This document shows, in pieces, positions 25,016 to 34,600 of a stretch of 64,000 nucleotides of DNA; within the stretch, counting starts at the first letter, position 1, and each line of letters starts with the position of its first letter. Location: contig JACKHF010000001.1 in NCBI GenBank assembly GCA_020639155.1, positions 1,116,001 to 1,180,000 of the forward strand, given 5' to 3'. A program made the translations under genes and the position numbers. The stretch is from Phycisphaeraceae bacterium. GTDB taxonomy: Bacteria; Planctomycetota; Phycisphaerae; Phycisphaerales; UBA1924. The notes beneath the pieces were generated by a model. That model was not told the DNA's origin. It made no database searches and worked only from the letters and a program-made list of their open reading frames with translations.

Positions 25016-26182
25016 GTGAAGACGACATCACGTTTCTTTTCGTCTGTAGCAAGTATCGTTGCGGTCGGTTCTATCGCGTGTGGGCAATCATGCACGCCGA
25101 CTCTTGTGACCACGTTCGACACACCCGGCACAGCCTGGGATGTGTTTGTTGTGGGATCTACAGCGTACGTTGCCGACGCAGCTTCCGGGTTGCAGATATT
25201 TGATGTCAGCAATCCAGCAAGTCCTGTTGCGATCGGGTCGTATGCAGCGGCAGTTGGTGCCGGCCGGGTCGTTGTGCAGGATGAGATTGCCTTTGTTTGC
25301 AGAGGATCAGCCGGTGTTGACCTTGTCGATGTGACAGACCCAACAGCGCCAGCTTTGCTGTCGACCTTTCCGTCGCCGTTTGGAAGTTCGATTGTGAGTG
25401 TGAAAGTCGTTGGGACCACGATGTATGTCGCAGACTGGCCGACGCACTTTCTTGTTGTTGACATTGCTGATCCAACGCAGCCGAGCCTGCTCGGGATGGC
25501 TGACACAGGCTTTTCCGATGATGTCTTTGTTGAAGGCGCGTTCGCGTATGTTATCAATGCAACATTCGCTGGCTCTGTTGATGTCTTTGACGTTACAGTG
25601 CCGACGAATCCATCCTTCTACTCAGGATTCATTACAACGCAGTCAAACGGGAGTGTGACCGAGGTGGCTGCGCCATATATCTATAATGCTGAGTGGGAGC
25701 ATGGGTTCAGGGTGTACGACATGACGCTCCCGCCGAACTCGGCGCCGGTTGGCGAGCTTTCCATCCCGCAGAACCAGTTCTATTCGTCAGGACTTTCATC
25801 GCTGGGCAGTCTTGTTGCATTATCTAGCAGCGACGATGCATCCCTTCGTGAGGTGAAGATTATCAGTGTCGCGGACCCGTCAGACCCATTCATCATGGGG
25901 CAAGTGGATGTGCCCGCACCACCGCACAGATCAATAATTTCAGGTGGCTTCGTCTTTGTGTGCTTGGGTGATGCGGGCGTGTCGATCATCGATATCAGCA
26001 CATGCCAGCAAGCCTGCTATGCCGACTGCGACGAGTCCGGCGCACTCACCATCTTCGATTACATCTGCTTCGGCAACGCGTATGCAGGCAACGAGCCGTA
26101 CGCCGATTGTGACAACAGTGGCAGCCTGAACGTGTTCGACTATATCTGCTATGGCAACGCGTATGCAGCCGGGTGTCCATGA
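25016..26182 (+). CDS. Secreted LVIVD-repeat protein with dockerin-like cassette (short paralogue)
   Basis: Function unknown. The protein has about 388 aa, with a signal peptide (VKTTSRFFSSVASIVAVGS, cleavage near IACG) and six to seven LVIVD repeats (AYVADAASGLQIFDVSNPAS is one). It ends in cassette copy 6. GTG 25016 is preferred over ATG 24941 because GGGAGG lies at the right distance and the signal peptide then begins at residue 1. It is paralogous to the long gene upstream; the N-terminal repeats (FDTPGTA, SYDTPGTA) and cassettes are closest. It is convergent with an intact lipoprotein gene, mirroring the arrangement of the upstream copy with its lipoprotein stub. Confidence 0.87.
   Translation: MKTTSRFFSSVASIVAVGSIACGQSCTPTLVTTFDTPGTAWDVFVVGSTAYVADAASGLQIFDVSNPASPVAIGSYAAAVGAGRVVVQDEIAFVCRGSAGVDLVDVTDPTAPALLSTFPSPFGSSIVSVKVVGTTMYVADWPTHFLVVDIADPTQPSLLGMADTGFSDDVFVEGAFAYVINATFAGSVDVFDVTVPTNPSFYSGFITTQSNGSVTEVAAPYIYNAEWEHGFRVYDMTLPPNSAPVGELSIPQNQFYSSGLSSLGSLVALSSSDDASLREVKIISVADPSDPFIMGQVDVPAPPHRSIISGGFVFVCLGDAGVSIIDISTCQQACYADCDESGALTIFDYICFGNAYAGNEPYADCDNSGSLNVFDYICYGNAYAAGCP
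26015..26179 (+). repeat. Dockerin-like cassette copy 6
   Basis: A 165-nt segment encodes CYADCDESGALTIFDYICFG to GCP. It differs from copy 5 at only four residues by eye. Confidence 0.85.
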
Positions 26183-26212
26183 GCTGCGCATTTGGCGCGA
26201 TATCAGCGTTTT

Positions 26213-26698
26213 TCAAGGCAGTGTGATCTCGCCTCCGCCTGAGAACGCCTTTGTTGGCCTGCGGATTCCAGCGTCGAAGAGCACCTCTGCAATCGGGCCT
26301 CGAACAAGATAGACCATTGTTCCTGATACATTGAAGGAAACGGTGCTGCTTGCGGCTTGAAGTGTGGTGAGCTGGTCGGCTTTGATCACAACTGGCAGCG
26401 AGATCGTGTGCTCATCGTTTCTGCGCAGGGTGGTTTCCGCAGAGCGCTTGCCAGCAAACACGCGCTGGCCGTTCATGTCAACATGGTACTCGATATCGCG
26501 CAGTGGCAACGGCTCGGTGTTTGGGTTGGCTGCGGTGATATTGACTTGCACGACCATGCCATGATCGGACTGTTCAATGATCGTTGCGCCCGGCTCAACG
26601 TGGATGGATGGTGGACTGACTGGAGCGGAGCAGCCAACACACACGCAGAGCAGGCAAAGCGCGAGCATCGGGATGCGTGTGTGTCTGAAGATCTGCAT
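26213..26698 (-). CDS. Lipoprotein, possible LEA14/WHy-like beta fold
   Basis: The protein (about 161 aa) has a signal ending in the lipobox CVGC. The mature part has the pattern VNITAANPNTEPLPLRDIEY then HVDMNGQRVFAG, which resembles the LEA14/WHy domain (NPN.....PL.....Y.V..NG). Such domains are extracellular or periplasmic beta sandwiches with an unknown role, often linked to desiccation or envelope stress. ATG 26698 puts the signal at residue 1; an ATG at 26719 is also in frame. It lies 50 bases after the HAD gene on the same strand and could be the last gene of that operon. A truncated relative lies at 24793. Confidence 0.72.
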   Translation of the reverse strand: MQIFRHTRIPMLALCLLCVCVGCSAPVSPPSIHVEPGATIIEQSDHGMVVQVNITAANPNTEPLPLRDIEYHVDMNGQRVFAGKRSAETTLRRNDEHTISLPVVIKADQLTTLQAASSTVSFNVSGTMVYLVRGPIAEVLFDAGIRRPTKAFSGGGEITLP

Positions 26699-26748
26699 GT
26701 GCCTTGAGTGTTGTTGCATGGGCTAAATGTACGCGCTATGGGGAGGTG

Positions 26749-28998
26749 TCAGTGCTTGACTGCGTGCGTGCTGGCGCTCGATGCGGTCTGACTCTCTGTT
26801 TGCGGGCTCGGCTTTGCTTCGATCGTGGCATCGGGCTGTTGCAATCCCAATGCTCGCTTGACGAGGGATTTGGGAATGATCTTTTCCGGGACCATGCGGC
26901 CGAGCTTTGATGCGCGGGCACGCTGGAGCACTTTGTACGGCCAGATGGACTGCATGGCTACATGACGTTCGACACGATTGAGATATCTGTCGTGGAGATC
27001 GTCAAGTCCGTGCAGACGCAGGAATCCGCACGGCCAACTAGTTGACTCAAGAAATGCGACCATCTTCTGCCAGCCCTCGTTGCTTGTCCGCGCCTGCGTG
27101 ACCAACTCCTTTGAGAGCTGGAACCGTTTGTCCACGAACCCGCCCACGCCGAAGGTTTCGTTGTGCACGAGCGAGAAGAACGCGCTGGCGAGCGCTGGGT
27201 CCGGGCTTTGCGCGATCTCACGAAGCAACTGGATGCACTGCGGTCGGATGTCGTCGGATGTCATCGCGTGGATGCGCATGACGCGAGCGACATCTGGCAT
27301 CGCATCCAGCGCGCCCTGCTGGAACGCACCGATGTATGCGTGATGCACATGATCCTCGCCATCGTCATTGACGCGGTGGGCAACGATGGAATCGCCATCA
27401 CGCTCGTATCCACGCACGCTGCCGGTCGGCGCGTTGGTCAGCATCTCATAGGGCGCAACATTCCGGAGCAACTCGAAGATCGCAGGAGGATCACGACGGG
27501 CATCCGGGCCGAAGGCCTGCTTATGCACGTTGTCAGGCTGTGTGTTCAGCAGTCTTTGCAGCCCGAGATATACACCATTGACCTGCGTGCCGGGCAGCAT
27601 GTAGGCGATGTTGTCCTGGATGGTGCCACGCCAGCCGATGTCGACAATGACAGCCTGCTTTGTGTTGGGTGCCAGCCCCTTGGCTGCAAGATATCCGGAG
27701 AGCAGCTCGCGTCGTTCATCGCGTATCTGCTCCACAAATCGGAGAAAGACACGATCGTTGAAGAGTGCAATGACGCGCTGGTCTTTCCATGGATATCTGA
27801 TGATTTCATCTGCGCCGAGACTGTGTCTTGAGAGGAACGGCTCAGCGGAGAACCACTGGATGCCAAGCGAGCTGAACAACTGGCCCATGGATTGTTGCGA
27901 GTACTGGTTCCACAGGCGCATCAACTCCTGGAGCGTGATCTCGCGGAGTGACGGGAAGAACGTCGCGATACGGGAGACTTCCAGCACAACCGGTTGCTGC
28001 ATCGGCACGCTGGTGGCGTATGACTCCTGCAGCTGTGTGTGTACCTGTGCGAAGAACTCACCCTCGCGTGTGAAGTAATGGATCGACTTTGCACCAACTC
28101 GATAGGCGCGTTCTGATGCGTGAAGAACCAGCCCCGCAAAGACGGGCGCATATCGCCTGCCGAGCGTGTACAAGCGCTGCTGTGTTGATGTCAGATCATC
28201 CGGGACGTGCTGCGTTCGTGCGAGCGCATCGGAGATCAGGGCGACAGTTGCGCGCATGTCGCCGTTGATGCGCTGGGCAAAGCGTTTCTCGTGTGTTGCG
28301 CGTTTCGCGTCGAACGGCTCAAACGTGAATCGGCGCGCAGTCGCACCGGATTTCCGAGCCATTTTCACATCGGACCATTCGTTGTCTCCGACATGGGTGT
28401 GATCTGCTGGGTCGATACCAAGCTCCTTGCGCACATACGCAAAGATCCTGCCGGACCGTTTGTTCAGTCCCACGTCGCAGGAGACGTAGATGCGTGAGAT
28501 CATGCTGCTGATATCCGGCGCTACCGCATCAAGAATCTGGCGCAGCCGGGGTTCGGACATATAAAAATCGCTGATCGCAACGACCTTCGTCTCGGGATAT
28601 CTCGCGGTCGACCGAACGATGTCCGCACCTGCAGGATCGAGCGAGCATACCGACTTTTCGTTGTGTGCCTCGGCGTTTGCCAGCGAGACAGCATGGTCTC
28701 TGATGCCAGGGGCGCCGAGATGCTCGATCTGGGCTGCGTTCAGTACCGAAAAGAGAAGGCGGGCGAAGACATCTTCGATCTCATACTCGTCGTCATTGCC
28801 CGATGCTGCGTTCTCTCTGCCGATCTCACGCTCTGTCTGCACACGCAGGTCGAAGAGTTCATGCACGGTGTATGGTTTCTTCAGTATCGTGCCGAACCGA
28901 AAGAGCATGCGCTTTGCTGAGACGAGCTTGATCTCGTCGGGATGGCATGTCCGGCGCAGCAGCGTGTCCCAGATGTCGATGGTCAGCAGCGGCGGCAT
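26749..28998 (-). CDS. HAD-superfamily protein of glycan clusters (COG5610-like)
   Basis: The product has 749 aa. The N-terminal 250 residues are a HAD hydrolase domain: TIDIWDTLL (motif I with D-x-W-D), VAISDFYMS (motif II) and HVGDNEWSDVKMAR (motif IV). The rest is a long domain found with this HAD type in capsule, LPS and flagellar glycosylation loci; it includes IVDIGWRGTIQDNIAYML. Likely substrates are phosphorylated sugars or lipid-linked intermediates, but this is not shown by the sequence. The C-terminal tail (residues after 720) is Ser/Thr/Gln-rich and probably disordered. It is 18 bases downstream of the glycosyltransferase gene in the same operon. Confidence 0.8.
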   Translation of the reverse strand: MPPLLTIDIWDTLLRRTCHPDEIKLVSAKRMLFRFGTILKKPYTVHELFDLRVQTEREIGRENAASGNDDEYEIEDVFARLLFSVLNAAQIEHLGAPGIRDHAVSLANAEAHNEKSVCSLDPAGADIVRSTARYPETKVVAISDFYMSEPRLRQILDAVAPDISSMISRIYVSCDVGLNKRSGRIFAYVRKELGIDPADHTHVGDNEWSDVKMARKSGATARRFTFEPFDAKRATHEKRFAQRINGDMRATVALISDALARTQHVPDDLTSTQQRLYTLGRRYAPVFAGLVLHASERAYRVGAKSIHYFTREGEFFAQVHTQLQESYATSVPMQQPVVLEVSRIATFFPSLREITLQELMRLWNQYSQQSMGQLFSSLGIQWFSAEPFLSRHSLGADEIIRYPWKDQRVIALFNDRVFLRFVEQIRDERRELLSGYLAAKGLAPNTKQAVIVDIGWRGTIQDNIAYMLPGTQVNGVYLGLQRLLNTQPDNVHKQAFGPDARRDPPAIFELLRNVAPYEMLTNAPTGSVRGYERDGDSIVAHRVNDDGEDHVHHAYIGAFQQGALDAMPDVARVMRIHAMTSDDIRPQCIQLLREIAQSPDPALASAFFSLVHNETFGVGGFVDKRFQLSKELVTQARTSNEGWQKMVAFLESTSWPCGFLRLHGLDDLHDRYLNRVERHVAMQSIWPYKVLQRARASKLGRMVPEKIIPKSLVKRALGLQQPDATIEAKPSPQTESQTASSASTHAVKH

Positions 28999-29016
28999 GA
29001 CAAGAACTCCACGAGA

Positions 29017-30522
29017 TTACTTCGTTTTCTGCAGATCGTTTGCGACCTGCTCACCCCACTTGCGCTTTGCGTACATGCGATACACACCGGTTTGCTTTGC
29101 GCCCATGAGCATGCGGTATGTTCGACTGTTCTTGATGCGCTGGAGCTTCTGCATCGCATCCTCGTTCAGGTCCACATGATTCCAGTTGTGCCCGTACCGT
29201 GATCGCGCCCAAGCGGCGTACATCGGGTTCTTCTTCAGCCCAGTAAGCGCCTTATATGAGCGAGAGTTCTCGATGCGTGCAAGCTCCTGTCTTGCGAACA
29301 TCTGGGCATCGATCATCTCACCAAGCATGCGCGATGTTCCGTTCTGATGTGCTCCGTGTTGACGCAGCGGCGCACCGATCATGTCCGGCGATCTGTAGTA
29401 CATCGGCTGGATATTGTGCGCGCGATCGCTCCAGGTCTGTGTTCTTCCGGCGAGCAGATCCTCAACCGCTCGAACGAACTGCTCGAAGCCAACTGAAAGA
29501 TTGTGATTCTTCATGAACTGCTGGCCGAACGCGCCCATGCGCTCACGACGGTCTGGATCATCAAGAAGCGTCAGAATGCCGCGTGCAATTGCTTCGGGCT
29601 TGGTCGGCGTGAGCAATGCGCCCTGCTCCGGAATGTCGTACAGGTTGTTATCGCGGTGCATATCGACAACCGGAAGTCCGGCAGCCATCATCTCGAACGG
29701 GATGCGTGACGGGTTGGACGAGCTGATGCACAGGCCAACCTGACACTCGTTATAGATATGGTTGCACTGCTCGATGGTGACAAGGCCGCGATGCTCGTGC
29801 TCAAACCAGACGTGCTTGGTGTCGGCCCGTGAGCCGTAGAAGATGATGTTGACATCCGGGCGCTGTTTCTTCACGATGCCAAGAGCGTTCATGCCAAGCA
29901 TGGGGCATCGGCGGGGCTTTTCCGGCTGGAAAATAAAGCAGACGGACGGGGTGCGCTCGATTGATTCGATTCGTTTATAGACCGAAAGATCGGCGCAGAA
30001 ATCGAACCACGTCCCAGCACAACCATACTTGTGTGCGAGCGTGTGTGTCAGCCAGCGTCCGATGGAGATGGGTGTCAGGCCGAGCTGGTAAGAACGCTCT
30101 GCTTCAAGGAACCCATCGCCCATTGGCATAAACCAGGCCTCGTAATCCTGAACAAAGTACGCCTTCCTGCACTGCTGTTGAATATTCCGCACAAACTTTG
30201 CGGTGTACCAGGCAGTTGCAAAGACCAGATCAACAGGCTGATCGATCTTGAATCCGAGATGCACGCGTGTTTCTGGTGACGTGTATCCAAAGTAATCGCG
30301 CAACTGCTCGATGACCTGCTTGCGGATTGCGCTTGTGCTGGGGCGTTGGGCAGGCTTCAACTCAACATAGAGATGGCACTCGTGACCGCGCGCTTCGAGC
30401 GCTGCGACATTCTGCAGGATTGTGCGATGGCCACCCGAGCCCTCAATCAGTGAGGGCATGAGCCACGCAATCTTCGCAGGTCGTTGCATTGATGTTTGAA
30501 CCTGTCCGTTTTCTTCAGCCAT
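29017..30522 (-). CDS. GT4-like glycosyltransferase (rhamnosyltransferase WsaF-like)
   Basis: The protein (about 501 aa) has a GT-B fold. The N-terminal domain begins KIAWLMPSLIEGSGGHRTI, the open nucleotide-sugar domain entry, and the C-terminal domain has SSSNPSRIPFEMMAAGLPVVD, the donor-binding region with the conserved Glu. The layout resembles WsaF rhamnosyltransferases of glycan assembly. Residues 400-500 hold two similar segments, ARIENSRSYKALTGLKKNPM and QRIKNSRTYRMLMGAKQTGV, an internal repeat. ATG 30522 overlaps the end of the small coiled-coil gene by eight bases, so co-translation is likely. Sugar donor and acceptor are unknown. Confidence 0.83.
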   Translation of the reverse strand: MAEENGQVQTSMQRPAKIAWLMPSLIEGSGGHRTILQNVAALEARGHECHLYVELKPAQRPSTSAIRKQVIEQLRDYFGYTSPETRVHLGFKIDQPVDLVFATAWYTAKFVRNIQQQCRKAYFVQDYEAWFMPMGDGFLEAERSYQLGLTPISIGRWLTHTLAHKYGCAGTWFDFCADLSVYKRIESIERTPSVCFIFQPEKPRRCPMLGMNALGIVKKQRPDVNIIFYGSRADTKHVWFEHEHRGLVTIEQCNHIYNECQVGLCISSSNPSRIPFEMMAAGLPVVDMHRDNNLYDIPEQGALLTPTKPEAIARGILTLLDDPDRRERMGAFGQQFMKNHNLSVGFEQFVRAVEDLLAGRTQTWSDRAHNIQPMYYRSPDMIGAPLRQHGAHQNGTSRMLGEMIDAQMFARQELARIENSRSYKALTGLKKNPMYAAWARSRYGHNWNHVDLNEDAMQKLQRIKNSRTYRMLMGAKQTGVYRMYAKRKWGEQVANDLQKTK

Positions 30523-30760
30523 GCGATACGTCCGGCGTCCCCTGCGAGTTGAGCAACTTTCTTGCATGGCGTGCCCGGCGATGTGTCAGCATCTGCTCTA
30601 TACGAGCGGCGCGATCAACGCAGCCGGATTCAAGCACACTCACACGAGCGCGGAGCTTTGCAAGTTCAGCTTCCAGCGCGAGAACTTTGGAGCGCAGCTC
30701 ATCGCCAAACGTGGCGGCATCAGTTGTGACAGGGCTTTGTTTGGGCTCTGGCTCCGCCAT
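30515..30760 (-). CDS. Small coiled-coil protein coupled to the glycosyltransferase
   Basis: The protein has 81 aa. After a Pro/Thr-rich start, residues about 20-60 form a heptad-rich helix (LRSKVLALEAELAKLRARVS), predicted to be a coiled coil, followed by a basic RRARHARK. Its stop (TGA) overlaps the start of the glycosyltransferase (ATGGCTGA), an arrangement that supports a real gene. No family is recognised. Role is open; a scaffold or partner of the glycosyltransferase is a guess. Confidence 0.65.
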   Translation of the reverse strand: MAEPEPKQSPVTTDAATFGDELRSKVLALEAELAKLRARVSVLESGCVDRAARIEQMLTHRRARHARKLLNSQGTPDVSHG

Positions 30761-30862
30761 GCAGATTGCATGGTAGACGTCTGGGATCGTATTGGAATCT
30801 CTCTGGGCACTTGCCTTACAGCAAAGTGCTCTGCTCGGTAGTACGAAGGCTTTGTATGAGAC

Positions 30863-31633
30863 TCATGCAGCAACGGGGTTGTCAATCGGGCGAGCGTTCA
30901 AAAGCACAGCCTCGGCGACCATCGCGTCGACCGATGTGTCAATATCGATGACATCGCCCTCGTCCGTGATCACACATCTTCGATCGGTTCCGAGAAATGC
31001 GTGTGGGCCCAAGCGTCTGTCCGGATGTGCTGGATTGCTTGCGTCGAGGAGTGTTCCCAGTCTGATGGCTGTCACACCTCCATCGGGGATGTAGGCATCC
31101 GGGAGTTCCTGCCTCCGATAGATGCCGTGGTACAGCACGTCGCCATCAAATGGCAGCACCTCGTGGTTCTCATTCGTGCGCAGCGTCCACCATGGATGAT
31201 GTTTTCCGACACGAGCAACACTAATGACCGAGTCGCAGCCCGTTCGGGCAAGCATCTCGACCGCACGATCGGTCAGATCGACGGGTCTGATAGGCACGTT
31301 GCCGTAGAGCATGACAACGGGCAGATCCTCATGCCAGGTTGTGCTTGGCGTCGTCTCAATGGCATGTCGGACTGCGCTAGCCAGCGACTCCTGCACACCC
31401 GCGGTATCTGTAGCGAGCATCGGCGGGCGATGATGAACCCGTGCGCCAAAGGCTTGCGCGATCGCGATGGCGTACGGGCAGTCGGTGCTCACAATAACAC
31501 GCCCCACCGTCCACGAGGTAAGCACGTGGTTCAGTGTCCATTGGATGCAGGGCTGACCGGCGATCTCGCGCGTGTTCTTTCCAGCGAGGCCCTTGCTTCC
31601 AGCGCGTGCGAGGATGACAGCGAGCGCGTTCAT
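30863..31633 (-). CDS. Acylneuraminate (CMP-nonulosonate) cytidylyltransferase-like enzyme
   Basis: Family members form CMP-sialic, CMP-pseudaminic or CMP-legionaminic acid from CTP and the sugar acid. The nucleotide loop ILARAGSKGLAGKN is characteristic, followed by VIVSTDC, LYGNVPIRPVDL and DVIDIDTSVD. The length of 256 aa is usual for the PseF/NeuA group. The start overlaps the stop of the Maf-like gene (ATGA), and Maf proteins are known to use such activated nonulosonic acids on flagellin. The exact sugar cannot be decided and no sugar-acid synthase is in the window. Confidence 0.85.
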   Translation of the reverse strand: MNALAVILARAGSKGLAGKNTREIAGQPCIQWTLNHVLTSWTVGRVIVSTDCPYAIAIAQAFGARVHHRPPMLATDTAGVQESLASAVRHAIETTPSTTWHEDLPVVMLYGNVPIRPVDLTDRAVEMLARTGCDSVISVARVGKHHPWWTLRTNENHEVLPFDGDVLYHGIYRRQELPDAYIPDGGVTAIRLGTLLDASNPAHPDRRLGPHAFLGTDRRCVITDEGDVIDIDTSVDAMVAEAVLLNARPIDNPVAA

Positions 31634-34600
31634 GCTGCAGCTCCGGAGTGTGTTGAATCGGATTTCACCTCAAGCATGGAGTCTCCGTTTGCAGGTGAGA
31701 TGCACATGATCTCGCGTGACGCGCGTTCAACAAATGAGGCTGGTGCTGGCAGTGCCGAAACCCGATCGCACGATGATGCTGATGATGGCAGGGGATCAAG
31801 CACGGCTGTGCCGGTGCGCATCAGCCACGTGTTGTAGAACGGCTCAGTATCTTCGTATGTCGCATCGCGCTTCACAAGACGTGCAACAACCCACGGCAAG
31901 GGAAGACCTGCGAACCCGACACGGCGTGGCATAAGCGTGTTCAGCGCATTGTGCTGCTGCGTATGCCATGTCCATCCGGACGATCGCTCGTCCCGTGCTT
32001 CTGCAGCAATAATCCCGTCACGAACCGCGAGCGAGAGCACGGTGTCGGCGCGCTGCGGATCGGTCGAAAGGATCTCTGCGCTGATCACATCCGGCAGCGC
32101 GTCAAACGAGAGCGAAGCAAATGTGTCCGCACCGAACCCGTTCGCAACGTCATTGCCCGCAAAGCGGGTTCTGACATGGACGCTTGTTGCTCCGGCATCA
32201 CGTGCAGTGCGCACGAGCGCATCAATGCTCGGATGGCTGAGCGCGTCGATCCCATTGCTCCCGTGCAGCGTGACCGCGACCAGCTCGGTTTCTGCATTTC
32301 GCACTGCCTGAGTGACAACGTCCGGGTCAATATACCTGATAATGCCTTCTTGTTCGTCTGATACAGCAACATCGATGATGCGTGTCGGCTGCATTGAGGG
32401 GTTGTTCTGAAGAGCCGCGTTGATCGCCCGTGCGATGTCAGCAGTTGGCGCATCGATCCAGTGACCTGTATTGTGCTGCACCGTGCCGAGCGCCTGCGCG
32501 AGCAGGTTTGTTGCGCTTGTGGTATCTGCGATGCAGCGCACGCCAAGATCGCGGACATCTGCGTGAACGAAGGCGCACAGATCCTGCGCGATTGGGTCGG
32601 GCTGTGGCTTGATTGGCACGTACGCGAGTGTCGCGGATAGCGTTGCAAAGATGCCGCTGGCATCGCGGATGCTGACAAGCTGGTCGATCATGCCGCGATC
32701 AATCGCGATCGGCCCAATGCCGGGAGCGGCTGGAGCGAACGCCCTGCGCGATTGCTGGTAGGAGCTGCGTATTCGCGTGACAACATCGTCGATCATGGCT
32801 GGGTCAACAATCGGCCAGTCTCCCCCGACCAGCACGATGGTGTCAAGCGCCATCTCGTGCATGATGTGCTGGACGTCGATACCGGGGCAGAGCTCATCCC
32901 AGACGCAGAGCTGTCCGACGCCGCCACGCCACGACGATGGAGCGAACGCGCGCGCCTTTGCGATCGCATGCTTCCGCTTCGCCCAGTCTTTGTCATTGAT
33001 AGGAAACACCCGTATTTCCGTGTTGCGAAGATGTGTTGCAGCGCCATCGATAATGTGCTGCGCGCGGTTCACATCGTCTGTCAGCACCGCAACTGTCCGG
33101 ATGGACTCTGCACTCGCTATGCGCGCGAGTGTGCATGCAAGCACGGACATCCCGCCGACCAGCTCGGTTTCGAGCGATCGATGTGTGCAGAGCGCGCCGG
33201 ACGAAAAATCTGCGATAACAACAGCGCCAACCTCGCGGTGCGGTGGCTGGAATGCCTCATCGTCGGATCGTGACTGTATGTTCACATCGGCAAAGCTCGC
33301 GACGCGCTCGGGCATCTCGTCCCACTGACGCTCGCCGTTCTGGAGGCAGTTGATGGTTGCGTCGAGCATTGTGCCGAAGCGCTTGGCAGCGTCACCGAGC
33401 CATTTGACATTGGAGATGTCGCGCTTCACCTGCCTGCGTTGCACCTCCGCTTTGTCGTTCGGGTCTGCAAGCTCGATCGCACGATCCTCGCGCACCCGAC
33501 GGAATGTGCCCGTCTGGTTCAGGTGGTGTACCAGGTCGTATGCAGGGAGTATCTTCGATGTTTCCTGCGCGAGATGCTGAACTTTCAGTATGTTTGCATC
33601 ATTCTGATGACCTGAATCGATCTTTTTCTCGATCTGCTTCAGCAGCCTCGTTGCTTCGGTTGATGCGCTCTCAATCTTCCACGTGTCGTGTCGGATCTTT
33701 CGCAGGCGCGTGCCGACGTCGTTGACAGTGATACCACTTGAACAGTCTGCGTTCGGAAACGGTATATCAACAGTGATTTCCGGCATGTGTGCTGTGATCG
33801 CATCGGCGAGCGTCATCGGCGTTGTGTTCGCCTTGGCGACACCGCCCTCGGTTGCATCAATGACAGTGCGACCGCACTTGACATCAATCATGAACTCGCG
33901 CTCGAACTGCAGCAGGTACGTGTGCAACTGTTCTTCTGTATAGATGTCGCGCCCAAGCTGGTCCGTGCGCTTCGAGAGGATCTGTCTCGAACGCATGATC
34001 CGCTGGAACTCCATCGTTTCGAGTGTGTTGAACTCGCCCAACTCGCACGACCACGTGTCGTGGATGGATGCCCCTGCTGCGTAGTACTGGTTGTCCGTGA
34101 ATCCGAGATCCTGTCCGACCAGTATGACGGGATCACACCCGAGATAACGTGCGAGGTAATACCCAAGATGGGAGACCGTTGCGCCCGCCTTGATTGTGCC
34201 GTGGTCGCGATAGAGCTCCTCGCCGAGCAGTCTGTCGAGCACCTCGTCTGCTGCGCAGCGGATCACGCCGGGAAAGCTGACTGGGATGATCGGATTGCAC
34301 TTCGGCTCAACGACAAGCTGCACGCCCTGCACGTCATCCTCCGTGAGCCCCTCGTAAAACCTGCCGGATATTTTGTGGCGATCGAGCGCGGTAACAAAGT
34401 GCGGCTTGATGCCGGCGGCGAGAAGCTGCTTGAGCACGGTTTGCACAGCGATGATGACAAACCTCTGCTGAACCTCCGGGTTCTTCAGCAGATCAATGTT
34501 GCGCGCAAGGCTCGGTCCCGCGCTGACGACGATCGCGGGCCTGCCCGATGCGATGTTGTGCAGATCCGCGATGCCGGCGCAGGTCGCGTAATGATCGATG

